The position numbers were made by a program, and so were the translations under genes. 39,692 nucleotides of DNA from Gammaproteobacteria bacterium (GTDB lineage Bacteria > Pseudomonadota > Gammaproteobacteria > Thiohalobacterales > Thiohalobacteraceae), in contig JAIOJV010000100.1 in the NCBI GenBank assembly GCA_019911805.1, forward strand, positions 1 to 39,692. The letters run 5' to 3'. The notes below the pieces were generated by a model. It was given only the letters and a program-made list of their open reading frames with translations. It was not told the DNA's origin and did no database searches. This document shows positions 28,007 through 35,318 of this stretch, piece after piece. The number at the start of each line of letters is the position of its first letter. Position 1 is the first letter of the stretch.

Positions 28007-28194
28007 TATACTTTTCGTCGGGTTGTAGCCGGGTTCACACTGGGTGCGCCGCAATCCACAGCACGGCTTCCGTTCAACCTCGGGGGGTCAAGGGTTCGGG
28101 GCCGCTGACGCTATCTAATGAGTCCGACGGTCGGCCCTCAGGTTGGCCAGTCCGGAAATCCAGGTCAAGAACAACTTCAGTCCAGGGGTCACGA

Positions 28195-29232
28195 ATGGAT
28201 ATCGCAGAATTGCTCGCCTTCGGCGTGAAGAACAACGCCTCCGACCTACATCTCTCGGCCGGGTTGCCGCCCATGATCCGGGTCGACGGCGACATCCGTC
28301 GTATCAACGTCCCGGCGCTGGACCACAAGGCGGTGCATGCGCTCATCTACGACATCATGAACGACAAGCAGCGCAAGGACTACGAGGAATTCCTGGAAAC
28401 CGATTTCTCCTTCGAGATCCCCAATCTGGCACGTTTCCGCGTCAACGCCTTCAACCATAATCGCGGTGCCGGCGGGGTGTTCCGCACCATTCCGTCCAAG
28501 ATTCTCAGCCTGGAGGATCTCAAGTGTCCGGCGGTGTTCAAGGACATCGCCGACCAGCCGCGTGGCATCGTGCTGGTGACCGGCCCGACGGGCTCGGGCA
28601 AGTCGACGACGCTCGCGGCGATGATGGATCACGTCAACGAGACACGTTTCGAGCACATTCTGACCATCGAGGACCCGATCGAGTTCGTCCATGAGTCCAA
28701 GAAGTGCCTCATCAACCAGCGTGAGGTACACCGCGACACCCTGGGGTTCTCCGAGGCACTGCGTTCTGCGCTGCGTGAAGATCCGGATATCGTCCTGGTG
28801 GGTGAGATGCGCGATCTGGAAACCATCCGCCTGGCCCTGACCGCGGCCGAAACCGGCCACCTGGTATTTGGTACCCTGCATACCAGCTCGGCCGCCAAGA
28901 CCATCGACCGTATCATCGACGTCTTCCCCGCGGCGGAGAAATCCATGGTGCGTTCGATGCTGTCCGAGTCGTTGCGTGCCGTCATTTCCCAGACGCTGCT
29001 GAAGAGGACCGGCGGTGGACGGGTGGCGGCACATGAGATCATGATCGGGACGCCGGCCATCCGTAACCTGATCCGCGAAGACAAGGTTGCGCAGATGTAT
29101 TCCGCCATCCAGACCGGTCAGCAGTACGGGATGCAGACCCTGGATCAGAATCTGCAGGAGATCGTGCAGAAAGGCATCGTCTCCAAGGCGGATGCGCGCA
29201 GTAAGGCGGCCAACAAGGATATCTTCCGTTAA
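28195..29232 (+). CDS. pilT: Type IV pilus retraction ATPase PilT
   Basis: Hexameric ATPase that powers pilus retraction and twitching. The 345-residue product has the Walker A GPTGSGKST (130-138), the Asp box ILTIEDPIEFVH, Walker B DPDIVLVGEMRD and the His box TGHLVFGTLHTSSAAKT. The C-terminal AIRNLIRE motif needed for retraction is present. The ATG at 28195 begins the conserved MDIAELLAFGVKNNASDLHLS, with AGGGG upstream. It is divergent from yggS and leads pilU by 31 bases. Confidence 0.98.
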   Translation: MDIAELLAFGVKNNASDLHLSAGLPPMIRVDGDIRRINVPALDHKAVHALIYDIMNDKQRKDYEEFLETDFSFEIPNLARFRVNAFNHNRGAGGVFRTIPSKILSLEDLKCPAVFKDIADQPRGIVLVTGPTGSGKSTTLAAMMDHVNETRFEHILTIEDPIEFVHESKKCLINQREVHRDTLGFSEALRSALREDPDIVLVGEMRDLETIRLALTAAETGHLVFGTLHTSSAAKTIDRIIDVFPAAEKSMVRSMLSESLRAVISQTLLKRTGGGRVAAHEIMIGTPAIRNLIREDKVAQMYSAIQTGQQYGMQTLDQNLQEIVQKGIVSKADARSKAANKDIFR

Positions 29233-29263
29233 CCGCACGGGGCGTGGGTGACGGGGTGATGCC

Positions 29264-30382
29264 ATGGACATGACTTCCCTGCTGAAGCTGATGGTAAGCC
29301 AGAAGGCCTCCGATCTCTTCATCACGGCGGGCCTGCCCCCGACCATCAAGCTCGATGGCAGTATCACGCGCGTGTCGGAAGAGACGCTGTCGTCGGTACA
29401 GTCGCGGGATCTCGTCCATTCAGTGATGTCGGCCAGCCAGCGCGACGAGTTCGCCCGTACCCATGAATGCAATTTCGCCATCAGCGAACCGGGGCTGGGG
29501 CGCTTCCGTGTCAGTGCCTTCTATCAGCGTAATGACGTGGGCATGGTGCTGCGTCGCATCGAGCGGCAGATCCCGACGCTGGAGTCTCTGAATCTGCCAC
29601 CCATCATCAAAAGCCTGGCGATGGCCCAGCGGGGGCTGGTGCTCTTCGTCGGTGCCACCGGAACCGGCAAGTCCACCTCACTGGCGGCGGTGATTGGATA
29701 CCGCAACCAGAACAGCGCTGGCCATATCGTTACCTTGGAGGACCCGATTGAATTCATCCACCAGCACGCTGGCTGTATCGTGACCCAGCGTGAAGTCGGG
29801 CTGGATACGGAGTCCTACGAGGTCGGCCTCAAGAACACGCTGCGCCAGGCCCCCGATGTGATCCTGATCGGTGAGGTCCGCACCCGCGAGACCATGGATT
29901 ACGCCATCGCCTTCGCCGAGACCGGTCACCTGTGCCTGACGACGCTGCATGCCAATAATGCCAATCAGGCACTCGACCGGATCATCAATTTCTTCCCGGA
30001 AGACCGGCGGGAGCAGTTGTTGATGGACCTGTCGTTGAATCTCAAGGCCATTGTGGCGCAGCAACTGATCGTCCGTGCCGGTGGCGAGGGTCGCCGTGCC
30101 GCCGTGGAGGTACTCATCAACACGCCCCTGGTCGCCGAGCACATCCGTAACGGCGAGATACACAGACTGAAGGAGCTGATGCAGCGTTCCGTGCAGCAGG
30201 GTATGAAGACCTTCGATCTGGCCCTGTTCGAACTCTACAAAGCGGGCGAGATCCGCTACGAGGACGCGATCCGGCACGCCGATTCGGCCAACGAGGTGCG
30301 GCTTATGATCAAGCTGGATGAGGAGGACCCCAGAAAACTCGCCGATACGATGGCCGGCATATCCCTGCAGGATCCCCACTGA
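29264..30382 (+). CDS. pilU: PilT-dependent retraction ATPase PilU
   Basis: Accessory retraction ATPase of 372 residues that acts with PilT. It has VGATGTGKSTSLAAV as Walker A, VTLEDPIEFIH, DVILIGEVRTRETMDYAI as Walker B region, and CLTTLHANNANQALDRIINF. The C-terminus is longer than that of PilT and ends in an acidic stretch (KLDEEDPRKLADTMAG), as in Pseudomonas PilU. It follows pilT in one operon. No other pilus genes are present. Confidence 0.97.
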   Translation: MDMTSLLKLMVSQKASDLFITAGLPPTIKLDGSITRVSEETLSSVQSRDLVHSVMSASQRDEFARTHECNFAISEPGLGRFRVSAFYQRNDVGMVLRRIERQIPTLESLNLPPIIKSLAMAQRGLVLFVGATGTGKSTSLAAVIGYRNQNSAGHIVTLEDPIEFIHQHAGCIVTQREVGLDTESYEVGLKNTLRQAPDVILIGEVRTRETMDYAIAFAETGHLCLTTLHANNANQALDRIINFFPEDRREQLLMDLSLNLKAIVAQQLIVRAGGEGRRAAVEVLINTPLVAEHIRNGEIHRLKELMQRSVQQGMKTFDLALFELYKAGEIRYEDAIRHADSANEVRLMIKLDEEDPRKLADTMAGISLQDPH

Positions 30383-30528
30383 CGCGCGGCCTGGGCCCCT
30401 AACTAATTCTGAAAACCCTTTATGGCCACGGAAACACACGGAACAACACGGAAAAATCGATTACTGGAAAATCAGGAATATCCTGATTCCCATGCGAGGG
30501 GAGCAATGCCTGGATGTATCGGGGCGCT

Positions 30529-30604
30529 GTAGGGGCGGCAGTCCTGCCGCGATTCATGCGCACGACGAGCACCCAAGCCATCGCGCCAGGAATGGCGCTC
30601 CTAC
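30529..30604. repeat. REP-like double hairpin, unit 1
   Basis: Two inversely oriented copies of a motif of the form GTAGGAGC-nnC-A-nTCC-T-Gnn-GCGAT. Each arm can fold into its own six-base-pair stem (GCGGCA/TGCCGC on the left, GCGCCA/TGGCGC on the right), and the pair forms a larger palindrome. The wording resembles Pseudomonas REP sequences (GTGGGAGCGGGCTTGCCCGCGAT is longer; only the GGAGCGG and CCGCGAT ends are compared). Confidence 0.85.
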
Positions 30605-30623
30605 GAAAACCTGCTCGGCACCT

Positions 30624-30696
30624 GTAGGAGCGGCATTCCTGCCGCGATCATGGGGGCGGCGGCCCAAACCAATCGCACCAGGAGTGGTGCTCCTGC
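30624..30696. repeat. REP-like double hairpin, unit 2
   Basis: Second copy, 95 bases from the first, in the same layout. The stems are GCGGCA/TGCCGC (left arm) and GCACCA/TGGTGC (right arm). Base changes in one side of a stem are matched in the other when compared with unit 1, so the fold is conserved. Confidence 0.85.
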
Positions 30697-30783
30697 GAAG
30701 GCCATAAGCATTTTTCCGTGTTGTTCCGTGTGTTTCCGTGGCCATAAAGGGTTTTCCCTCACGCCTCACCCCCACGCACAACA

Positions 30784-31674
30784 TCAGCCCGGGAACACCT
30801 GCCGCGCATCGAATACCGGCCCATCCACGCACACGCGCTGCATCGCCGGACCTTTTTCCGTCTCCACGAGCACCGTGCAGCCGGCACAGCCACCGACGGC
30901 ACAGGCCATGAATTCCTCCAGTGACATCTGACAGGGCAGGGCGAATTCGCGCGCAAGTTGCGCGGTGGCAGCGAGCATGGGGTGCGGGCCGCAGGCGAAG
31001 ATTTCCACTTCCTCGCGTTGCGCCGCACTCAGGCCGCTGAGCCAGGCACGGGCGAGATCGGTGATATAGCCTTCGAAGCAACCAGGGTAGCCCTGCAGGC
31101 TGGCCAGGCGGGAGGGGACACCCCAATCCTCGAGCAGTGGCATGGCGGCGATGACCCCTTCGGGTGCGCCGGGTACGAGGATGCGAGAGGGTTGTGCCTG
31201 GAACGGGAACGGTACCTCCGAGCCCATCAATACCAGTGGTTGGCGGCTCCGGTCCGTCTTGAGGTGCTCGGCGAGGAATATCATCGGCGGTATACCCACG
31301 CCGCCACCCAGCAGCAGTGCACGCGGCCGGTCATGGCGCGGCTGGAACGGTTTTCCGATCGGCCCCATCACGCTGATGAGCTCGCCGGTCTGGCGCTGTG
31401 CCAGCAGGCGTGTGCCCCGGCCGACGACCTTGTACAGGAATTCCACCCAGCCGGCCCCAGGATCGACGCGCATGATCGATAACGGACGGCGCATGGGGAG
31501 TTCCGGTGCGCAGGTAATATGTACAAAGCTGCCGGGCCGGGCCTTGGCGGCACACCGTGGCGCCAGCACGCGCAGGACGTGCTGGTCGCCGGCACAGGCC
31601 TGGTGGGAGAGGATCTTGGCGTCCTCAACGAAGATGGTGCCGCGGTGCGGGAGGGAGGCAGCTGGGCTGGTCAT
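30784..31674 (-). CDS. PyrK-like FAD/[2Fe-2S] electron-transfer protein
   Basis: Ferredoxin-reductase-type flavoprotein of 296 residues resembling the electron-transfer subunit of class 1B dihydroorotate dehydrogenase. FAD-binding RPLSI is at 63-67, the NAD-binding GGGVGIPP at 123-130, ACGPHPM near 227-233, and cysteines C258, C263, C266 and C282 fit the PyrK [2Fe-2S] site. It is about 40 residues longer than typical PyrK. No pyrD is adjacent, and most gammaproteobacteria use a quinone-linked PyrD that does not need PyrK. The true partner is unknown; it could serve another dehydrogenase. The ATG at 31674 fits the conserved beginning; 31710 is an alternative. Confidence 0.85.
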   Translation of the reverse strand: MTSPAASLPHRGTIFVEDAKILSHQACAGDQHVLRVLAPRCAAKARPGSFVHITCAPELPMRRPLSIMRVDPGAGWVEFLYKVVGRGTRLLAQRQTGELISVMGPIGKPFQPRHDRPRALLLGGGVGIPPMIFLAEHLKTDRSRQPLVLMGSEVPFPFQAQPSRILVPGAPEGVIAAMPLLEDWGVPSRLASLQGYPGCFEGYITDLARAWLSGLSAAQREEVEIFACGPHPMLAATAQLAREFALPCQMSLEEFMACAVGGCAGCTVLVETEKGPAMQRVCVDGPVFDARQVFPG

Positions 31675-31740
31675 GCGGGTCAAATATCCGGGTGTCGCGG
31701 TGCGGGGCACAAGGTAGCAGATTGCGGTGGAGACGGCGAC

Positions 31741-32028
31741 AGGCGTTAGGCGTTAGGCGTTAGGCGTTAGGCGTGAGGAGTAAAACCTTCTTGGCCACGG
31801 AAGCACACGGAAATACACGGAAGAACACGGAAAATTAGGAATGTAAAAGCCCAGGTAGCAACCGCGCAGCTTGCTTGCTGGGATTTTTCAATAATCCTTT
31901 TCCGTGTATTTCCGTGTATTTCCGTGTGCTTCCGTGGCTAAAAGAGGGTTTGTCTTTTACGCCTCACGCCTCACGCCTCACGCCTAACGCCTAACGCCTA
32001 ACGCCTAACGCCTAACGCCTAACGCCTC
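31741..32028. repeat. Nested palindromic element with heptamer outer arms
   Basis: The left outer arm has five AGGCGTT/AGGCGTG heptamers (31741-31775) and the right outer arm ten ACGCCTC/ACGCCTA heptamers (31959-32028). Inside are CACGGAA arms (31791-31836 and 31897-31943) that match with few differences. The core of about 60 bases has a hairpin (CCCAG ... CTGGG). It fills the 350-base gap between the PyrK-like and pirin genes; the pirin stop codon lies in the last heptamer. Confidence 0.92.
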
Positions 32029-32872
32029 ACTCTCCCCTCACCAGCCGCCCATCACGATAATCCGCCAGGGCCTGTTCGATCTCCTCGCGGGTGTTCATGA
32101 CGAAGGGGCCATACTGGACGATGGGTTCGCCGATGGGGCGGCCGCTGACCAGGATGAGCCGTGCGCCATCGCCGCCGGCCGTCACCTCCAGGCGCTCGCC
32201 TGGGCCGAGCACCGCGAGGTGATGTCGCGGGACCGCCTGCCCCGCGATCGCCGTATCGCCCTCGAAGACATAGACGAATGCGTTGTGGTCGGCATCCGTC
32301 GTGCCCTTGTGGAGGAACGGCGTGCCCGGCGCCAGTTCCACATCGAGGTACTGCAGGTGGGTGACCGGATCGTCGATCGGCCCGCGCACGCCGGCATGCG
32401 TGCCGGCCAGCACATGCACCCGCACCCCCGGCGCGTCGTGCACCGGGATCGCCTCGGGCGCGATGTCCTGATAAGCGGGCGCGTCCATCTTGCGGGCCGC
32501 CGGCAGATTGATCCAGAGCTGGAAGCCACGCATCAGCCCCTCGACCTGACGCGGCATCTCGGAGTGGATCACCCCACTGGCCGCCTTCATCCACTGCGCG
32601 CCACCGGTGCGCAGATCACCCTCGCTGCCCATGCTGTCACGGTGCAGCATATGGCCGTCGAGCATGTAGGTCAGGGTGATGAAGCCCCGGTGCGGGTGAT
32701 CCGGGAAGCCGGCGATATAGTCGTCCGGGTCGTCGCTGGAGAAGTGGTCCAGCAGCAGGAACGGGTCCAGGTTGCGCAGTGCGGGCGTGCCCAGGGTGCG
32801 ATGCACCGTGACACCCGCGCCCTCGGTGACCTCATGGGCGTCTATCAGCCGGGTGATGCCACGCGCTTCCAT
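32027..32872 (-). CDS. Pirin family protein
   Basis: Bicupin protein of 281 residues. The metal-binding residues of the N-terminal cupin are H59 and H61 (DHPHRGF), H103 and E105 (IHSEMP), matching those of human pirin and E. coli YhhW. The conserved LRNLDPFLLLDHF and GFQLWINLP are also present. Some pirins act as quercetinases, others as redox-sensitive regulators; the sequence does not decide. It lies 13 bp after yceI and ends in the heptamer array. Confidence 0.95.
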   Translation of the reverse strand: MEARGITRLIDAHEVTEGAGVTVHRTLGTPALRNLDPFLLLDHFSSDDPDDYIAGFPDHPHRGFITLTYMLDGHMLHRDSMGSEGDLRTGGAQWMKAASGVIHSEMPRQVEGLMRGFQLWINLPAARKMDAPAYQDIAPEAIPVHDAPGVRVHVLAGTHAGVRGPIDDPVTHLQYLDVELAPGTPFLHKGTTDADHNAFVYVFEGDTAIAGQAVPRHHLAVLGPGERLEVTAGGDGARLILVSGRPIGEPIVQYGPFVMNTREEIEQALADYRDGRLVRGE

Positions 32873-32885
32873 AAAACCTCCCCAC

Positions 32886-33464
32886 CTATTGGCGAATGCC
32901 TTCCACGGACAGCATCAATTCCACTTCCTGCGAGGCCGGACCGAGATCGCGGGTGATGCCGAAATCGGCGAGCTTGAGCGTGGTCGTGCCGAAGAAACCG
33001 GCGCGATAGCCGCCCCACGGATCGTCACCCTGGCCGATGCGTTCGACGTCGATCACGATCGGGCGGGTCACGCCGTGCAAGGTGAAATCGCCGCTCAGCA
33101 GCGCCTGGCCGTCGCCCTTGGTCTCGAAGCCGGTGCTGACGAAGCGTGCCTGCGGGAATTTCCTCACATCCAGGAAATCCTTGCCACGCAGATGCTTGTC
33201 GCGTTCGGCGTGATTGGAGTCGATACTCGCGGTGTTGATGACGACCTCCACCTTGTTGGCCGCCGGGTTCTCCTCGTCATACGTGAATTTGCCATCAAAG
33301 TCGTTGAAGCGGCCGTACAGCCAGCTGTAGCCGAGGTGCTGGATACGGAACTGGATGAAGATGTGCGCCCCTTCGGTGTCGAACACGTACTCGGCGGCCG
33401 GCGCGAATGCCGGCAGTGACAGGGCGGCGGCGAGTGCGAGAGCGGGCAGGGATCGTTTGTGCAT
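32886..33464 (-). CDS. YceI family periplasmic lipid-binding protein
   Basis: Product of 192 residues with a signal peptide (MHKRSLPALALAAALSLPAF ... AAE). The mature YceI beta-barrel shows YVFDTEGAHIFIQFRIQHLG, GRFNDFDGKFTYD, IDSNHAERDKHLRGKDFLD, FPQARFVST and LSGDFTLHGVTRPIV. Family members bind polyisoprenoids such as ubiquinone-like chains. AAGGAG stands directly before the ATG. It lies between a cytochrome b561 gene and the pirin gene, a familiar grouping that suggests a membrane redox role. Confidence 0.96.
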   Translation of the reverse strand: MHKRSLPALALAAALSLPAFAPAAEYVFDTEGAHIFIQFRIQHLGYSWLYGRFNDFDGKFTYDEENPAANKVEVVINTASIDSNHAERDKHLRGKDFLDVRKFPQARFVSTGFETKGDGQALLSGDFTLHGVTRPIVIDVERIGQGDDPWGGYRAGFFGTTTLKLADFGITRDLGPASQEVELMLSVEGIRQ

Positions 33465-33589
33465 GGTGTGCTCCTTAAAGACATATGTAAAAAAATGGAC
33501 CCGAAAATCAGCTCAGTCACGAATGGCGTTTACGTACGCCGGTGTCTTGGAAAAATAGCTACGGAAACGCTTGGTTCCAGGTCAGTGGT

Positions 33590-34132
33590 TCAGCGGCCGA
33601 GCATGCGTCCGAGCGTGCGGTCGCGGTCGATGAAATGGTGTTTCAGGGCGGCCAGCGCGTGCAGTGCGGCCAGTCCGATGAGTGCGTAGGCAAGCAGTTC
33701 GTGGATCTCGCCGGCAATGTCCTCCTGATTGTCCAGGCCGCTGATCAGCGCCGGTGCGCTGAACAGGCCGAAGACGTCGATAGGACGGCCGTCGGCGGTG
33801 GAGATCAGATAGCCGGCAATCATCATGGTGATCAACAACAGGTACAGCGCTGCGTGCGTGATGCGGCCCAGCCGCCGTTCCCACGGCGCATGGGTGGGTT
33901 CCGGCCCGGGTATGGGATCCAGCCACCGCCACGCCAGCCGCAACACCACGGCGATGAGCAGCAGGATGCCGATGCCCTTGTGCAGCTCCGGGCCCCGGTT
34001 ATACCAGGCATCGTAATAGTCCAGTTCGGTCATCCACAGTCCGAGGATGAACAGACCGATCGTGGCGACCGCCACCAACCAGTGCAGTGCAATGGTGATC
34101 AGACCATACTCGGTCGAGGTGTTTCTGAGCAT
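33590..34132 (-). CDS. Cytochrome b561 family membrane protein
   Basis: Four-helix diheme-type b cytochrome of 180 residues. Haem-ligand histidines are expected in ALHWLVA (first helix), GPELHKGIGI (second), and in GEIHELLAYALIGLAALHAL (fourth). Such proteins carry electrons between quinol and periplasmic acceptors. The ATG at 34132 precedes the conserved MLRNTSTEYGLITIALHW; an in-frame start at 34273 adds an untypical leader. It is the first gene of the cybB-yceI-pirin set, divergent from lysR. Confidence 0.94.
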   Translation of the reverse strand: MLRNTSTEYGLITIALHWLVAVATIGLFILGLWMTELDYYDAWYNRGPELHKGIGILLLIAVVLRLAWRWLDPIPGPEPTHAPWERRLGRITHAALYLLLITMMIAGYLISTADGRPIDVFGLFSAPALISGLDNQEDIAGEIHELLAYALIGLAALHALAALKHHFIDRDRTLGRMLGR

Positions 34133-34320
34133 GAGTGTCCGGTCCTTGCGTTGGATATCGGCTGTGTCGCGCGCGACTCCGGCGGCGGTTGCGGGCAGCC
34201 GTTCGCCGATCCGCCGCGGCGCTTGGCGGATGGTGTCGCCGCGCAGAACGGTCGGGTTGCCGGGGGTGCACATGCCAATTTCCCGCTACCCCGACGTTTC
34301 AGTGGGGAATAGTCTGCACG

Positions 34321-34349
34321 TTGCCAGTCCTGGGATAAAGAGCTATTGT
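34321..34349 (+). promoter_or_regulatory. Probable lysR promoter
   Basis: TTGCCA (34321-34326) and TATTGT (34344-34349) with a 17-base spacer, on the coding strand of the LysR-type gene. The predicted start point is about 25 bases before the ATG, within the LysR-like inverted repeat that follows. Confidence 0.5.
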
Positions 34350-34359
34350 CTGAACTTAC

Positions 34360-34378
34360 TGTTCTGCAAATGAGAACA
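34360..34378. promoter_or_regulatory. Candidate LysR-type operator
   Basis: TGTTCT-N7-AGAACA, a perfect inverted repeat with the T-N11-A spacing of LysR-type sites (T34363, A34375). It lies directly before the lysR ATG and in the divergent gap to cytochrome b561, a place suited to autoregulation and control of the divergent genes. Confidence 0.6.
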
Positions 34379-34380
34379 AT

Positions 34381-35298
34381 ATGGCCCGATTCGAGGAGTT
34401 GCAGACCTTCGTGCGTGTGGTGGAGGCCGGTAGCCTGACAGCGGCCGCCGGGCAGCTGGGTATCGCCAAGTCGGCCGTCAGCCGCCGCCTCAGCGAGCTG
34501 GAGGGTCGCTTGGGCGCACAGCTCCTGCGGCGCACGACCCGCCGGCTCAGCCTCACCGACACCGGTCGCAGTTATTTCGATCGCGCCCAGCGCATCCTCG
34601 CGGACGTGGCGGAGGCGGAGGCGGCGGTGTCGCAGGCGCACGACACCTTGCAGGGGCGGCTGCGGGTGGCGGCACCGTTGTCGTTCGGACTGCTGCACCT
34701 GGGGCCGGCCATCACCGAGTTCATGCAATATCACCCGCGGGTCCGGTTCGATCTGGATTTCAACGATCGCCAGGTGGACCTGCTGGCCGAGGATATCGAT
34801 GTCGCGATCCGCATCGCGCGGCTGGAGGATTCCAGTCTGGTCGCGCGCCGGCTGTGGAGCAGTCGACTGGTGCTGTGCGCGAGTCCCGCGTATCTGCGCG
34901 AATACGGGATCCCGGCGACGCCCGCCGATCTCGCCAGCCATCAGGAACTGGTCTACACCAACTCGCCGGGTCCCAGGCAATGGATATTGCATGGCACCGA
35001 CGATCAGCCGCACCGGGTGCGCGCGCAGGAACGGCTGCGTTCGAACAATGGGGATTTCCTGTGCCGGGCGGCGGTCGCCGGACAGGGTGTGCTGTTGGCG
35101 CCGACCTTCATCGTCCACGAACCCTTGCGCAGCGGCGAACTGGTGCCACTGCTGCCGGGCTACACGCATGCGGAGATCTCGGCCTACGCGCTGTACCCAC
35201 AGACCCGCCACCTGTCACAGCGGGTGCGTGCCTTCGTGAAGTTTCTGGCCGAACGCTTCGCGGGCGTGCCGTACTGGGACCGCGATCTGCCGGTGTAG
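34381..35298 (+). CDS. LysR-type transcriptional regulator
   Basis: Product of 305 residues with the N-terminal winged helix-turn-helix (ELQTFVRVVEAGSLTAAAGQ, LGIAKSAVSRRLSELEGRLG) and a C-terminal effector-binding domain (about 90-295) of the CrgA/YhjC-like group (LRVAAPLSFG, LLAEDIDVAIRI, PGYTHAEISAYALYP). The N-terminus and start agree with the family. It is divergent from cytochrome b561-yceI-pirin and is probably its regulator; the inducer is unknown. Confidence 0.95.
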   Translation: MARFEELQTFVRVVEAGSLTAAAGQLGIAKSAVSRRLSELEGRLGAQLLRRTTRRLSLTDTGRSYFDRAQRILADVAEAEAAVSQAHDTLQGRLRVAAPLSFGLLHLGPAITEFMQYHPRVRFDLDFNDRQVDLLAEDIDVAIRIARLEDSSLVARRLWSSRLVLCASPAYLREYGIPATPADLASHQELVYTNSPGPRQWILHGTDDQPHRVRAQERLRSNNGDFLCRAAVAGQGVLLAPTFIVHEPLRSGELVPLLPGYTHAEISAYALYPQTRHLSQRVRAFVKFLAERFAGVPYWDRDLPV

Positions 35299-35318
35299 GC
35301 CGCGTCAGTCCATGACGC

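Larger units (their letters stand above)
30411..30756. repeat. MITE-like element with perfect 47-bp inverted repeats
   Basis: A perfect inverted repeat of 47 bases (30411-30457 with 30710-30756) is made of AAAACCCTTTATGGCCACGG and further CACGGAA motifs. It encloses about 250 bases that contain two REP-like double hairpins. It fills the gap between pilU and the convergent PyrK-like gene. No transposase is encoded. Confidence 0.92.

Noticed and set aside
26504-28108. Plus-strand open frame of 534 codons opposite proC and yggS
   Set aside because: It spans two genes and their gap on the other strand; no motif is recognisable.
31959-32028. Heptamer array considered as a CRISPR array
   Set aside because: Units are contiguous 7-mers without spacers; no cas genes are present.
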